Virus record (IMG/VR): IMGVR_UViG_3300002835_001317
Span: 1-21,142 of that record
Source: a virus
Reading direction: 5' to 3' (one strand)
DNA length: 21,142 bases
This document shows, one piece after another, positions 12,920 through 20,482 of this stretch. The stretch's first letter is position 1. Each line of letters starts with the position of its first letter. A program made the translations under genes and the position numbers. The notes below the pieces were generated by a model. It made no database searches. It saw only the letters and a program-made list of their open reading frames with translations, and was not told where the DNA came from.

Positions 12920-13406
12920 ACTTGTAAAAATCGGTTCGGTCAAGGGAAATAGCCGTAACCCAAGATTTATACGGGATGAGAAATTTAAAAAGCTGGTGGC
13001 GTCGCTTGTGGAGTTTCCTGAGATGGCTCATCTTCGTCCTTTAGTGGTCGATGAAAACATGACCGTACTTGGCGGCAATATGCGGCTAAAGGCGATGCAA
13101 GAACTGAAATGGAAGGAGGTTCCCATTGTAGTTGCCGAAGGTTTGACAGACGCACAAAAAGATGAATTTGTTATCAAAGACAATGTGGGGTTTGGCGATT
13201 GGAACTGGGAGCAGTTGGCCAACGAATGGGATGCTGAAGAACTGACAAGGTGGGGCTTGGAGATACCGGGATTTGATGCTGAACTGCCCAACGATGAAGA
13301 TGAAGAACAGGACGCTAACAGCCTGATAGTCGAGGCCGATATGATAACCTTGGAAGACCTTTTCGATGAACTGAAAGGGCGAGGGTTTAATGTTTCAATG
13401 AAGTAA
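12912..13406 (+). CDS. ParB/Srx-like nuclease-domain protein
   Basis: A 164-residue protein with a ParB-like N-terminal domain (residues 1-95): NSRNPRFIRDEKFKKLVASL (13-32), RPLVVDENMTVLGGNMRLKA (42-61, the ParB GG..R motif) and W.EVPIVVAEGLT (67-79). The remainder is acidic (PNDEDEEQD near 126-134), with no HTH. Such proteins commonly sit just before TerS in phages of this kind, and may bind or nick DNA in packaging, but their role is unproven. Its start overlaps TylF by 8 nt and TerS starts 1 nt after its stop. A second ParB-like domain exists in the 8527 gene, though the two proteins differ in length and architecture. Confidence 0.8.
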   Translation: MVKLVKIGSVKGNSRNPRFIRDEKFKKLVASLVEFPEMAHLRPLVVDENMTVLGGNMRLKAMQELKWKEVPIVVAEGLTDAQKDEFVIKDNVGFGDWNWEQLANEWDAEELTRWGLEIPGFDAELPNDEDEEQDANSLIVEADMITLEDLFDELKGRGFNVSMK

Positions 13407-13407
13407 C

Positions 13408-13770
13408 ATGGCAAACAACAAAACCGACATTAGAAAAAAACTGCTACTGGAGGCCCTTGAAAAGTCGCTTGGCATCGTTACAACCGCTTGCAAGGCGGCA
13501 GGCATTTCAAGGGATGCACACTACGAATGGTTGAAGAACGATGAAGAATACAAGCGGCAAGTAAACGAAATAAGCGAAATTCAACTTGACTTTGTCGAAA
13601 ACAAGCTAATTGACCGCATTAACAAGGGGGACACTACCGCCATAATCTTCTACCTGAACAGCAAAGGCAAAGCAAGGGGGTATAACAGGCAGCACGAAGA
13701 AAAGCGGGAGAACGTCAAATGGCCAAGCAACTTCACCTTCAACATCGTGAAAAACGATGAAGAAGTATAA
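13408..13770 (+). CDS. terS: Terminase small subunit
   Basis: A 120-residue protein with an N-terminal helix-turn-helix (residues 15-45: ALEKSLGIVTTACKAAGISR, then the recognition helix around DAHYEWLKND), the phBC6A51-type HTH found in many small terminase subunits. A central helical region follows (EIQLDFVENKLIDRINKGDT, residues 56-75), presumably for oligomerisation, and then a C-terminal tail. It should bind the packaging initiation site and stimulate the large subunit. Position immediately before TerL, with a 14-nt overlap, supports the call. Length is typical of this type. Confidence 0.82.
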   Translation: MANNKTDIRKKLLLEALEKSLGIVTTACKAAGISRDAHYEWLKNDEEYKRQVNEISEIQLDFVENKLIDRINKGDTTAIIFYLNSKGKARGYNRQHEEKRENVKWPSNFTFNIVKNDEEV

Positions 13771-15076
13771 TTTAAACCCGAAGCAGCATCAAACACTAAC
13801 CGCCAGCGAAACCGAACGGCTGTATGCTTATGTGGGAGGGATTCGGTCAGGCAAGACCATAACGGGGGCGCATTGGGCATTGCACAACATTATTCATCAG
13901 CCCGAAATTAAAGGGGGCATCTTCAGCAACACGGTTAGCCAGCTGAACACGGCAACCCTATCCGAATTCATTGGCGTACTTGAAGCATACGGGCTTTACA
14001 AGGGCGAACACTATGTGGCCAACAAAGACCCTGAACGCTACTTTGGTTATAAGTCAAAGTTCGAAAAGCACAACGGCGTTTGGTCATTTATGAACGGGGC
14101 ACAGGTAATCACGTTCAGCATCGAAACCATGATACGGGGTATTGAATTGGGCTGGTGCTGGGGTGATGAGGTGCAAGACGCTGCCATTGATAGCCTGAAT
14201 ATCGTCATGGGCCGTATGTCGGGGGCGAAGTTTCCCCGAACGCTTTGGACAATGACCCCACCAATGGACAACCCCGACATCGATGAACTGATATGGGGCG
14301 AGAAGCAGATTGCACATACCATCGGCACAACCTACGACAATAGGGCGAACCTGCCTGAAGGATATATCGAACAGTTAGAAAAGACATACGACAGCCTGAC
14401 CTTTAAACGTGAGGTGCTGGCCAATCGGGTTACCATGTCTGGCCTGAATTGGCTGTATTCGTTTGACAGGCAAAAGCACGTGGGCAGCAAGGCCACATAC
14501 GATACCAGCATGCCCGTTTACGTTAGCATTGACTTCAACAACAACCCGTTTACAGCTATCTTGGCACATCGGGGCAGACACCAAGACGGCAAGCAATTCA
14601 TTCACTACTTCGATGAAATAACGCTGACGGCAGACCATATTCAGGGCAAGACGTTCATTGAAGCTATGGTCGAAGAAATATTTAGGCGAACCCCAGCGCA
14701 AGTGCAGAACAGGTTGTACTTTGTAACGGGGGATGCCAGCGGCCGCCAGCAGTCGGTCATTGCCAAGGTCGGACAAAATATGTGGTCGGAGATTGTGGAT
14801 AGGATGCGAATCAGCACGAACAACCTACTTGTGCCGCGGTCGAACCCGCCCCATCAAGAATCAAGGCGGTTGTGCAATAGCATCTTCAGTAACTACGATG
14901 AAATACTGATTAACCCAAAGTGCAAGGTGCTGATAAGGGATTGCGAATTTGTTAAGGCGTTACCTGACGGCGGCGTTGATAAAGGCAGCAGGGCGAAGGT
15001 TGATAAACGTGCCGATGCCTTGGACTGCTTAAGGTACGACCTTCACGCCAACAACAAGCAGTTTATTTTCAGGTAG
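13757..15076 (+). CDS. terL: Terminase large subunit
   Basis: A 439-residue packaging motor. The ATPase domain has Walker A GGIRSGKT (residues 27-34), Walker B CWGDE (134-138, catalytic E138) and the coupling motif TMTPP (165-169). The RNase H-like nuclease domain has its three acidic sites at VSIDF (D259), TGDAS (D326) and ADALDCLRYD (D420 or D423). All core residues are present and the length is typical (about 420-500). The motor pumps DNA into the prohead and cuts concatemers. The start lies within the end of terS. The portal gene that usually follows is not found here; a tRNA on the opposite strand begins right after the stop codon. Confidence 0.93.
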   Translation: MKKYNLNPKQHQTLTASETERLYAYVGGIRSGKTITGAHWALHNIIHQPEIKGGIFSNTVSQLNTATLSEFIGVLEAYGLYKGEHYVANKDPERYFGYKSKFEKHNGVWSFMNGAQVITFSIETMIRGIELGWCWGDEVQDAAIDSLNIVMGRMSGAKFPRTLWTMTPPMDNPDIDELIWGEKQIAHTIGTTYDNRANLPEGYIEQLEKTYDSLTFKREVLANRVTMSGLNWLYSFDRQKHVGSKATYDTSMPVYVSIDFNNNPFTAILAHRGRHQDGKQFIHYFDEITLTADHIQGKTFIEAMVEEIFRRTPAQVQNRLYFVTGDASGRQQSVIAKVGQNMWSEIVDRMRISTNNLLVPRSNPPHQESRRLCNSIFSNYDEILINPKCKVLIRDCEFVKALPDGGVDKGSRAKVDKRADALDCLRYDLHANNKQFIFR

Positions 15077-15147
15077 TAGCCCAGTCGGGGGTCGAACCCG
15101 AATCGCCCAAGAAAAAATCGGGGTGTTACCAGTTACACTACCGGGCT
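15077..15147 (-). tRNA. Atypical tRNA, probably Lys (UUU), antisense to flanking genes
   Basis: On the minus strand, AGCCCGG pairs with CTGGGCT over 7 bp (acceptor). GTGT/ACAC forms the D stem with loop AACTGGTA, CCCGA/TTGGG the anticodon stem with loop TTTTTTC, and TCGGG/CCCGA the T stem with the canonical loop TTCGACC. The discriminator is A, with no encoded CCA. By position, nucleotides 34-36 are TTT. Anomalies are that no base 26 separates the D and anticodon stems, the variable loop is only 4 nt, and position 37 is T instead of a purine. The identity (Lys) is therefore tentative. It starts 1 nt past the terL stop and lies on the strand opposite to all nearby genes. Confidence 0.72.
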
Positions 15148-15191
15148 GTTTTCAAAACTAATAAAAACCTTTCACTTTCAAATCGATTGCA

Positions 15192-15199
15192 TAAATTAG
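15192..15199 (+). promoter_or_regulatory. -7-like element 4 nt before the 15204 gene
   Basis: TAAATTAG (one mismatch to TAnnTTTG) stands exactly 4 nt before the ATG at 15204 in an otherwise non-coding 56-nt gap. This is the third instance of this spacing. A TTG lies at 15187-15189. Confidence 0.38.
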
Positions 15200-15203
15200 T
15201 GTT

Positions 15204-15431
15204 ATGCAAGACCACGTTAACCAATTACTTGAAGTAAACGACCTATGGCCCGGCGATATTGTCTTCGCTAAGATTGACCCCGAAAGCCCAGCCATTGTAG
15301 TTACCATTTGCTATGACGGCAGCGATAAGCTGAAGTACGGCGTTAAGCACGTTGACGGGGTGGATAGCTACTACCGCTACGAACTTTTAAGCGAAGTTGA
15401 AGCCGAAATCAAACGCATCACGGGTAAATGA
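15204..15431 (+). CDS. Small hypothetical protein (75 aa)
   Basis: A 75-residue protein with WPGDIVFAKID (residues 14-24) leading into strand pairs (AIVVTICYDGSD, KLKYGVKHVDG), suggesting a small SH3-like beta barrel, then a C-terminal helix (LSEVEAEIKRIT). Acidic overall. No family was recognised. Its position before head-tail joining genes hints at a structural or morphogenesis role. It overlaps the next gene by 4 nt and may start a new transcript after the tRNA. Confidence 0.68.
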   Translation: MQDHVNQLLEVNDLWPGDIVFAKIDPESPAIVVTICYDGSDKLKYGVKHVDGVDSYYRYELLSEVEAEIKRITGK

Positions 15432-15931
15432 CTACCAAGGACTACATCGCAAAGCTGAACAAGGCTGAACGGGCAATCAACGGCAAGCGGTTTGTGGGTT
15501 TGTCTACAAGTGTTGGGAAAACACAATTTAAGCGCATATTTCAAGATGGGCTTGATGCTAATGGAGCACCTATTAAACCTGAGTATTCAACAAAGCCTAT
15601 ATATATTGGCCCGATGCAAACCCCTACCGCTGATGATGCTGGGTTTTACAAGGGCGGTTACAAGGCTTTCAAAAGCAAATTAGACCGTGGCAAGATGGTA
15701 TTGTTTCGTTTGTTTAACCAAATGTATCTTGAATCAATTGTCAACCCCGAACTAAAAGTTAGCGACACAGGGTTTGTTATAGCGACAGGCATGACCTACA
15801 ACGCTGGCAACCCGAAGGCTAAAGTTGATGCGCTTTTAGACAAATATGGCGATGCTTTCAAGTTTTCGGATGCCGAACGCAAAGAATTCACCGACAGGGC
15901 CGAACAAATTGTTGTAGATTTGTTCAAATGA
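15428..15931 (+). CDS. Putative virion morphogenesis (tail completion) protein
   Basis: A 167-residue protein. Residues 34-60 (FKRIFQDGLDANGAPIKPEY, then STKPIYI) show the pattern G.D.NG.....YSTKP seen in phage virion-morphogenesis/gpS- or HK97 gp10-like tail completion proteins. The C-terminal helix (FSDAERKEFTDRAEQIVVDL) is also typical of that group. The fold is alpha/beta with no catalytic residues. In such phages these proteins join head and tail or bind the neck. Overlaps of 4 nt on both sides place it in a tight structural operon. Confidence 0.6.
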   Translation: MTTKDYIAKLNKAERAINGKRFVGLSTSVGKTQFKRIFQDGLDANGAPIKPEYSTKPIYIGPMQTPTADDAGFYKGGYKAFKSKLDRGKMVLFRLFNQMYLESIVNPELKVSDTGFVIATGMTYNAGNPKAKVDALLDKYGDAFKFSDAERKEFTDRAEQIVVDLFK

Positions 15932-16575
15932 TTTCAGACATTCTATCGTACTTGAACGCCCGGCTGCCCAATATTTCGGCAGTTGCACGGCCGTTATGCC
16001 AGCTTGTTGAAGAAACAGGCAAAGACGGCAACCTGCGTACTTTCCCAGTTGTGTATGACGGCAAAGGCAACCTTGACTACATTACACGATTCGACTGGCG
16101 GACGGGTATGTCTTTTTGGTTGAAGAACGGGGCTGAGGATATTGAACTGCTGGATCGGGTTCGTGCCAACAAAGAACGGGTGCAAATCACCATACCATTA
16201 AAGTTTCATTGGATTGGTACCCGAAGCACATGGCAGAACGATACGCAGTATTTAGAACAATACATTTTGCTGGCCCTGCAAAAGGCTATCACGGTGGACA
16301 ATATCCCAAGCCTACGGGCAACGCTTGGCCTTGACCGCATCAAAACGGTAGTCACCAATCGGGAGTATGGTGCTGAAACGCTGGACGGGGTGTTTGACAA
16401 TATCGACCTTCGGTTGCCGCTGGATATGGCCGCTGCTATGCTGGAGGTGGATTTGACCATTACTGGCGATTTGAACTGCATTGTAGGTGCATCTTGTCCC
16501 GGCATTGCCGACCTTCTACTGCTTGAAAGCGGTGATTTTATACTAACAGAAACAAACGACTTTATCGAAATCTAA
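15928..16575 (+). CDS. Hypothetical structural-region protein (215 aa)
   Basis: A 215-residue protein not recognised. N-terminal helix (SDILSYLNARLPNISA), mixed alpha/beta middle (TFPVVYDGKGNL, DYITRFDWRTGMSFWL) and a long beta-rich C-terminal half. Length and position after a tail-completion protein suggest a tail terminator or connector component, but this is position-only inference. Its stop overlaps the start of the fibre gene by one base (TAATG at 16573-16577). Confidence 0.5.
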   Translation: MISDILSYLNARLPNISAVARPLCQLVEETGKDGNLRTFPVVYDGKGNLDYITRFDWRTGMSFWLKNGAEDIELLDRVRANKERVQITIPLKFHWIGTRSTWQNDTQYLEQYILLALQKAITVDNIPSLRATLGLDRIKTVVTNREYGAETLDGVFDNIDLRLPLDMAAAMLEVDLTITGDLNCIVGASCPGIADLLLLESGDFILTETNDFIEI

Positions 16576-17360
16576 TGGCGAATCAAAAGGTAACACAACT
16601 AACCGCTGCGACTACCAGCAACGATGCAGATGTTCTGTACGTTGTTCAGGCTGGGGTATCAAAGAAAACAACAAAGCAACTGCTAATGGCATCCACCTTG
16701 GCGGTAGCGAACAGCGCAGCAAGTACGGCGGCGTCTGCCAACACGAACGCAAACAATGCCCTTGCAACGGCAAACAACGCTTTAAGCCAAGTTGGTACGG
16801 CAGTTCAAAAGACTGGCGATACCATGACTGGGGACTTGGATATGGGCGGCAACCAAATAGAAAATGTTGGTACACCAGTTGCCAACACCGATGCGACTAC
16901 CAAGGACTATGTGGATACTGCATTGGGCGGCAAGTTAGATACTTCAGGCGGCACGATGTCAGGGGATATTGACATGGGCGGCCAAATGGTAAACAACCTT
17001 GGCACACCCGTTGCAACCGATGACGCTGCTACCAAAGGTTACGTTGATAGCGCATTGGCTGGCAAACAGAACACGGTGGCTGCCACCACGGGCACAGCAA
17101 TAACGCTTGACACACCAAAAGAATACGGGACGTATGCCGCACCAGCAACGGGCAACATAGCGGTTAGCCTGACAAATGCGGTTAGGGGCATTGACCAAAT
17201 TGTGTACCACGATGACAGCGTTGCACCGCTTATTGTCGTAACAGGCGGCACGGCGGTGAAGTTCGGGCCGATTAACTATGACCTAACCAAAGTAAACCTG
17301 ATTGTTTTCTTTTGGATGGGAGGCACGAATGTGGGTTACATCATAACACCAGCGGTTTAA
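16575..17360 (+). CDS. Tail-fibre-like repeat protein
   Basis: A 261-residue protein. Residues 1-40 (QKVTQLTAATTSNDADVLYV...) form an N-terminal segment frequent in phage fibre proteins. Residues 45-75 are an Ala/Asn-rich coiled-coil-like stretch. Two copies of a repeat lie at residues 81-120 and 125-164, each running from G.TM.GD.DMGG through N.GTPVA..DA.TK.YVD.AL.GK. This repeat is found in many tail fibres and forms trimeric beta-structured shafts. The C-terminal 95 residues are a beta-rich head. It probably contacts the host surface or links the receptor-binding protein. TAATG overlaps at both ends couple its translation with its neighbours. Confidence 0.82.
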   Translation: MANQKVTQLTAATTSNDADVLYVVQAGVSKKTTKQLLMASTLAVANSAASTAASANTNANNALATANNALSQVGTAVQKTGDTMTGDLDMGGNQIENVGTPVANTDATTKDYVDTALGGKLDTSGGTMSGDIDMGGQMVNNLGTPVATDDAATKGYVDSALAGKQNTVAATTGTAITLDTPKEYGTYAAPATGNIAVSLTNAVRGIDQIVYHDDSVAPLIVVTGGTAVKFGPINYDLTKVNLIVFFWMGGTNVGYIITPAV

Positions 17361-18142
17361 TGAGAAGGTTACGGTTACAAATGATGGCTGGGGGTGTACC
17401 TTTAGACCCTGATGCGGTTGCTTTTTTGACTGCCGCTGGCATTACAGACGGCACAATAACATCAGCCATTGATGCTTTAGTTACTGACCTTAAATTATAC
17501 GGCCTTTGGACTAAAATGAAAGCCATTTACCCATTTGTTGGGGGCACGGCTACAACGCATAAGTTTAACCTAAAAAACCCAGTTGATAGCAATGCTGCAT
17601 TTAGATTATCGTTTGCTGGAGGCTGGACGCATTCTGCAAATGGGGCATTGCCAAACGGCACAAATGCGTATGCCGATACTTTTTTAAATGCAAACACAAT
17701 GCTAACAAACACAAGCAATCACCTTTCATATTATTCAAGAACTTTATCTACCGCTGGGGTTAGAGTTGAAATTGGTTGTGCTATTGGGAACAATGTTTTT
17801 CATGTTAGACCTGCTGTCAATTATATTGCTGGAGATTTGCTTGCCGTTTCATTAAGCGATGTTGACGCACGAGGATTTTGGACTGGGACTAAAGAAAATT
17901 CGGCATCAAGAAAAGGATTTAAAAATGCATCATTAATTCAATTAGTAACAACAAACAACACAACTTTATACCCAAGCCTGAATATATTTATTGGTGCAAG
18001 AAATGATAGCGGAGTGCCATCTTTTTTTAGCGACAAACAATCAGCATTTGCATCAATAGGAGATGGCATTGACACCATAGATGTTATTAACTATTACACA
18101 GTTGTTCAAGCATTTCAAACCACATTAGGCCGCCAAGTATGA
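17360..18142 (+). CDS. Putative receptor-binding or tail protein
   Basis: A 260-residue protein starting at an ATG that shares a base with the preceding TAA. The region around residues 26-70 (AAGITDGTITSAIDALVTDL, then KMKAIYPFVGGTA) and the GWTHSANGALPNGTNAYADT motif (about 92-111) match a family I recall as widespread in Bacteroidota phages and annotated as hypothetical or tail protein. Residues 80-260 look like a LamG/concanavalin-type beta sandwich, a common receptor-binding fold. The codon composition is more AT-rich than in the adjacent fibre gene. Assignment to host recognition is inference from position and fold guess. Confidence 0.6.
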   Translation: MRRLRLQMMAGGVPLDPDAVAFLTAAGITDGTITSAIDALVTDLKLYGLWTKMKAIYPFVGGTATTHKFNLKNPVDSNAAFRLSFAGGWTHSANGALPNGTNAYADTFLNANTMLTNTSNHLSYYSRTLSTAGVRVEIGCAIGNNVFHVRPAVNYIAGDLLAVSLSDVDARGFWTGTKENSASRKGFKNASLIQLVTTNNTTLYPSLNIFIGARNDSGVPSFFSDKQSAFASIGDGIDTIDVINYYTVVQAFQTTLGRQV

Positions 18143-18411
18143 TAACACGAAACGAAATACCATTAGGGCAAGAAACCGAATTCGTGGGCTTGCTGACAAT
18201 TGAACAAAAGGATAGTTTGGTAGGGCATTTATTTGCCCCTGACAGCTACTACAACCCAATTCAAGATGGCAACGAGCCGCCCAACTGGGTGATTTCGATT
18301 GAGGAGATTGACCAAACGGTGAACGAAGAATTTATGTGGGTAAAGGATTTGCCGTTGATACCTTGGGTTGCCCCTAAACCAATAAACCCATTTGAAGATG
18401 CGAGCAATTAA
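18139..18411 (+). CDS. Hypothetical protein (90 aa)
   Basis: A 90-residue acidic protein, Pro- and Trp-containing at the C-terminus (PLIPWVAPKPINPFED, residues 72-87). No membrane segment. It overlaps the previous gene by 4 nt and its end overlaps the amidase gene by 14 nt. Small proteins in this place may be fibre chaperones or tail components, but nothing in the sequence proves this. Confidence 0.62.
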   Translation: MITRNEIPLGQETEFVGLLTIEQKDSLVGHLFAPDSYYNPIQDGNEPPNWVISIEEIDQTVNEEFMWVKDLPLIPWVAPKPINPFEDASN

Positions 18412-18817
18412 CTACATCGTTTTGCACACCACGGCCAGCAACATAACGGCCACGGCTGACAGCATTAACCGATACCATAAAAAGGTACTGAACTGGCAAT
18501 CGCCGGGCTATCATTTTATCATTGAACGGGATGGCAGAATAGTTGAGAACTGGCCGATCACGAAACCCAGCAACGGGGTGAAAGGGCACAATCATGATAG
18601 CATCAACATCAGTTACATTGGTGGCATTGATGCAAGTGGCAAGCCTGTGGACAATCGCACACCGCAGCAAAAGGACGCAATGGCTGAACTTGTGAACAGG
18701 CTGGCCAAGCAATTTCCCAAGGCTGAGGTTTTGGGGCATCGGGACTTCCCAAATGTTGCCAAAGCCTGCCCTTGTTTCGATGCTAAAAAATGGTGGGCAA
18801 CCGTTAAGAAATCTTAA
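18398..18817 (+). CDS. N-acetylmuramoyl-L-alanine amidase (endolysin)
   Basis: A 139-residue type-2 amidase (T7 lysozyme/PGRP-like), which cleaves the bond between N-acetylmuramic acid and L-alanine in peptidoglycan. By comparison with T7 lysozyme, zinc ligands are H10 (in YIVLHTTA), H114 (in VLGHRD) and C124 (in KACPCFD), with Y38 (GYHF) and K122 as catalytic-site residues. The enzyme is short and single-domain, without a cell-wall-binding domain or signal peptide, as expected for an endolysin acting on a Gram-negative wall and released by a holin. ATG at 18398 is chosen; a TTG two codons upstream is less likely. It ends the tail operon. Confidence 0.9.
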   Translation: MRAINYIVLHTTASNITATADSINRYHKKVLNWQSPGYHFIIERDGRIVENWPITKPSNGVKGHNHDSINISYIGGIDASGKPVDNRTPQQKDAMAELVNRLAKQFPKAEVLGHRDFPNVAKACPCFDAKKWWATVKKS

Positions 18818-18821
18818 AAAG

Positions 18822-18860
18822 GGTTTGGCCTATTGTATTTTAACTACATTTGGCTAAACC
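18822..18860 (+). promoter_or_regulatory. Promoter nested in an inverted repeat
   Basis: TTTG (18824-18827), a 17-nt gap and TACATTTG (18845-18852) form a good Bacteroidota -33/-7 pair. GGTTTGGCC (18822-18830) and GGCTAAACC (18852-18860) are near-perfect inverted repeats (8 of 9) that flank the promoter. An AAAAAGGG repeat lies on either side. The start codon follows at 18873. Confidence 0.6.
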
Positions 18861-18872
18861 AAAAAGGGAACC

Positions 18873-19907
18873 ATGAGTAAACAAAAAATTGAAATCATTG
18901 AGAAATACCTTGATGAACAACAACCGGGCTTTTTCGCCCGAACATTAGCAAGAAAAATTGTGGCCGAAAACCCGGGCCTGTTTGAGCAAACAGACAAAGA
19001 GATTGAATACGTCAGAAAAACAATAAGGTATCGCATTGGTGCGCTTGGCAAAAAGCATTTAGAATGGGCTAAGAACTCAGGCAAACTTCGCACCGAGTTT
19101 ATTAGGGATGAAATGAAGCCCAGCGAATACATGGCGAATTTCATTCAGCGTGGCGAAACAACCAGTAAGGCCGATTGGCATTTGCCTAAGCATCACAGAA
19201 AGGTTTTGGTCATGTCCGACATTCACATACCTTACCATTCTTTAGAAGCATTAGAAACGGCTATTGATTACGGGTTTAAAAGCGGCATTGACGGCATATA
19301 CCTAAATGGTGATGTGATTGATTTCGCCAAGATTAGCCGTTGGGAAAAGGATCCAGCCATTACATCTGCCGTTGTTGAGGTCGGCATGGCCCGTAACTTT
19401 TTTGAGGGGATTGCCAATTTGGGGGTTGATGTGTACTACAAATTAGGCAACCACGAAGACAGGTGGGAACGCTACATCTTGCAGAACGCACCTGAACTGC
19501 ATGGCCTTGACGGGCTGCAATTAAAAAACGCCCTTGGCTTAGATGACTTTGAAATTGAGTTAATCGACAGCAAACAGGTAGCCAAGTTTGGCAAACTAAA
19601 CGTCATTCACGGCCACGAATTCGGGGATAGCATCTTTAGTCCAGTTAACCCAGCACGGGGGTTGTTTCTGCGGGGTAAGGCTTCGACCTTGGCTGGCCAC
19701 AATCACCAAACATCGGAGCATCACGAAAGCGACCTAAACGGCAAAGGAGTTGCTTGCTTTTCTACGGGTTGCCTTTGTGATTTGCGGCCAGCGTATCGGC
19801 CATTCGCTTTTACCAAGTGGAATCACGGTGCGGCCATTGTTGAAATCGAAGAAGATGGCAACTTTAGTGTTGAGAACTTTCGTATTGACAATCGTAAAGT
19901 ACGATGA
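18873..19907 (+). CDS. Calcineurin-like metallophosphoesterase
   Basis: A 344-residue binuclear-metal phosphoesterase. Residues 1-105 form a helical N-terminal region with HTH-like charged helices. The catalytic domain runs from about 109: MSDIHIP (114-120, D116 and H118), NGDVID (145-150, D147), GNHED (192-196, N193 and H194), VIHGHE (244-249) and AGHNH (274-278). All five metal-binding motifs are present in order. In phages such enzymes are proposed to act on nucleotides or nucleic acid ends, but the substrate is unknown here. Its own promoter and operator-like palindrome suggest separate regulation from the preceding lysis/tail genes. It overlaps the following gene by 4 nt. Confidence 0.88.
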   Translation: MSKQKIEIIEKYLDEQQPGFFARTLARKIVAENPGLFEQTDKEIEYVRKTIRYRIGALGKKHLEWAKNSGKLRTEFIRDEMKPSEYMANFIQRGETTSKADWHLPKHHRKVLVMSDIHIPYHSLEALETAIDYGFKSGIDGIYLNGDVIDFAKISRWEKDPAITSAVVEVGMARNFFEGIANLGVDVYYKLGNHEDRWERYILQNAPELHGLDGLQLKNALGLDDFEIELIDSKQVAKFGKLNVIHGHEFGDSIFSPVNPARGLFLRGKASTLAGHNHQTSEHHESDLNGKGVACFSTGCLCDLRPAYRPFAFTKWNHGAAIVEIEEDGNFSVENFRIDNRKVR

Positions 19908-20482
19908 ATTGGACGGGGTTTGTTCTGCGGCATTGGGGCATCATTGCCCTGATTGCCGCTTTTATCTTGGGTAAGCAGTCATGTAACTACAAAGCCGAGG
20001 CAGAACGGCACGCCAGCAATTACGAGGCTATTCAGCAGACGGCATCGGCAACCGCCCGAACATTGACCTTGACTAACCAGCAATTGCAAGCCGAAAACAA
20101 GCGGCTACTTGACAGCCTGAACATCAAAGGTGGCCGTGTTGATTTCGTGTATAGAACTAAATGGCGCACCAAGATTGATAGCTTTGAGGTGGAGGTTGAT
20201 AGGTGGCATATCGAAACCTTGCCATGCCCGATCCAGTCATTCAAACTTGACACAATGTGCATGAAATTTGCCGCAACCGTGCATCCCGACCGCCCAGCAG
20301 TTGTTACCATTCAAACCGACTACGAATTGAACGTGGTTGGATATTGGCAGCGCCCAGGCAAATGGTTTGGCGGCAAGCTATGGAGTGCGATACTTGGCAA
20401 GAAAGATGCTTATGTCAAAATTTCATCACCATGTTTTGCCGATTCTTCTGTATATTTGAACAAATTCAGCAAAGCACAATGA
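19904..20482 (+). CDS. Membrane-anchored coiled-coil protein, spanin-like
   Basis: A 192-residue protein with one N-terminal transmembrane segment (about residues 8-22, RHWGIIALIAAFILG), then a long coiled coil (about 28-70, KAEAERHASNYEAIQQTASA... TLTNQQLQAENKRLLDSL), then a beta-rich domain (80-185) with two cysteines. The topology (short cytoplasmic N-terminus, periplasmic coil) matches an inner-membrane spanin or a DUF6549-type protein of Bacteroidota phages. Position close after the amidase fits a lysis role. No outer-membrane lipoprotein partner was recognised, so the spanin call is tentative. Confidence 0.58.
   Translation: MNWTGFVLRHWGIIALIAAFILGKQSCNYKAEAERHASNYEAIQQTASATARTLTLTNQQLQAENKRLLDSLNIKGGRVDFVYRTKWRTKIDSFEVEVDRWHIETLPCPIQSFKLDTMCMKFAATVHPDRPAVVTIQTDYELNVVGYWQRPGKWFGGKLWSAILGKKDAYVKISSPCFADSSVYLNKFSKAQ
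20435..20458 (+). promoter_or_regulatory. Possible internal promoter for the 20479 gene
   Basis: TATATTTG (20451-20458) is an exact TAnnTTTG match, with TTTG 12 nt upstream (20435-20438), 20 nt before the ATG at 20479. It lies inside the end of the spanin-like gene, so it may also be a chance match. Confidence 0.38.

Noticed and set aside
19750-19974. A 74-codon alternative-frame ORF within the phosphoesterase gene
   Set aside because: It lies inside a well-supported gene with all catalytic motifs and has no independent signal.
20257-20478. Longer start of the 124-aa protein
   Set aside because: It would overlap the spanin-like gene by over 200 nt; the ATGA overlap at 20479 is the typical junction in this genome.
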